Below are positions 13,841 through 14,061 of a stretch of DNA of 14,061 bases, one piece after another. The notes under the pieces were generated by a model. It did not search any database. It was not told where the DNA came from and was given only the letters and a program-made list of their open reading frames with translations. This DNA is from Candidatus Woesearchaeota archaeon. Lineage in GTDB: Archaea > Nanobdellota > Nanobdellia > Woesearchaeales > UBA11716. Made by a program: the position numbers and the translations under genes. Location: positions 27,979 through 42,039 of the forward strand of contig DUKR01000057.1 in assembly GCA_013329175.1 (NCBI GenBank), read 5' to 3'. The first letter of the stretch is position 1. Each line of letters starts with the position of its first letter.

Positions 13841-13850
13841 CTTTCTTTTT
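13841..13850 (+). terminator. T-rich terminator of the 5S rRNA gene
   Basis: CTTTCTTTTT, directly followed by a further T, begins within three bases of the predicted 3' end of the 5S rRNA. Runs of T on the coding strand are the usual archaeal termination signal. Confidence 0.6.
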
Positions 13851-13856
13851 TACCCT

Positions 13857-14060
13857 TTATCCATACTTAAGGTATCCATGTTTTGGACTTTCAAGAGGTA
13901 TTTGTTGAGCCAATCGTAACACTTCACCATCATGAAGCCAGCCTGCCTTGATTGCAGCGTGCGCTCGGCATCATTCCCGAAAAAATGCATTCCCTAGAAG
14001 CTCATTGCCGACGGCTACTTTGCCAAAAGCGACACTGTTGTCCTCTCTCCTTTTGCCTGC
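13857..14060 (-). pseudogene. Degenerate reading frame at the right edge, possibly the 3' end of a sugar nucleotidyltransferase
   Basis: On the minus strand one frame runs from the window edge to TAA at 13859-13857 with a single internal TGA (13973-13971). Before the TGA it reads DNSVAFGKVAVGNELLGNA. After it come 37 codons including CRAHAAIKAGWLHDGEVLRL and a GYLKYG end. The pattern C-x5-AI/IA-x-x-GW-x-D-x-E-x-L-x-LA...GYL recalls the C-terminus of RmlA-type glucose-1-phosphate thymidylyltransferases, but the likeness is weak. The opposite strand also has a short frame (ATG 13932, 21 codons, then TAG and a further open stretch), so even the coding strand is uncertain. The 22-bp repeat lies inside this frame. 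Confidence 0.3.
13915..13936 (-). repeat. Right copy of the 22-bp inverted repeat
   Basis: This is the exact reverse complement of bases 1-22. Read on the minus strand it encodes HDGEVLR, as does the left copy on the plus strand, and lies within the degenerate frame of the right edge. A chance 22-base match in a window of this size is extremely unlikely. Confidence 0.85.
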
Positions 14061-14061
14061 G

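Noticed and set aside
13932..14061. Short plus-strand gene at the right edge with an in-frame TAG, possibly a pyrrolysine codon
   Set aside because: No pyrrolysine genes or methylamine metabolism are visible, and the minus-strand frame over the same bases is equally protein-like; one stop codon in an edge fragment is better explained by decay.
1..14061. Whole window as a composite transposon or genomic island bounded by the 22-bp repeats
   Set aside because: No transposase or integrase is visible, and the content includes radB, 5S rRNA and biotin enzymes that look like resident chromosome; codon and base use are even across the genes.

Overview
The window comes from an archaeon. It carries an MBF1-type regulator (Zn ribbon plus helix-turn-helix), a RadB recombinase paralogue, a 5S rRNA gene with its own TATA promoter, and TATA-like boxes 26-32 bp upstream of most first genes, which implies leaderless mRNAs. 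RadB argues for a euryarchaeal or DPANN-type lineage rather than a crenarchaeote, but I cannot name the taxon from the sequence. Gene density is very high: genes overlap or abut, and no gene-free stretch exceeds about 210 bases.

Left end (1-206): an AT-rich non-coding stretch with two adjacent, perfectly paired stem-loops whose arms resemble each other. It starts with a 22-bp sequence that recurs inverted near the right end. MBF1 (207-668, +) follows.

Minus-strand operon (6523 down to 627): six tightly packed genes in transcription order. They encode a Yip1-like membrane protein, a membrane-anchored thioredoxin-fold protein with a CDEC site, a membrane-anchored DsbA-like protein without cysteines at the active site, two membrane GT2 glycosyltransferases and a GT39/PMT-type multi-spanning glycosyltransferase. 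The likely theme is assembly of surface glycans or glycoproteins together with folding or redox control outside the membrane. The pairing of the two thioredoxin-fold proteins with the glycosyltransferases is the most interesting module here.

Middle (6635-12504): radB, then a biotin-dependent acyl-CoA carboxylase locus. It has the carboxyltransferase (PccB/MmdA type), the biotin carrier protein, biotin-protein ligase, and biotin carboxylase with an unusual 128-residue N-terminal extension. A small two-helix membrane protein gene and a decayed 3' fragment of a 4HBT acyl-CoA thioesterase lie between them. Carboxyltransferase plus carrier (+ strand) and carboxylase plus ligase (- strand) face each other, and together supply every activity needed for a functional holoenzyme.

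Right end (12635-14061): a CorA magnesium channel, a lone 5S rRNA gene, then a stretch with a degenerate reading frame on the minus strand (weak resemblance to the C-terminus of a sugar nucleotidyltransferase) that contains the second copy of the 22-bp repeat.
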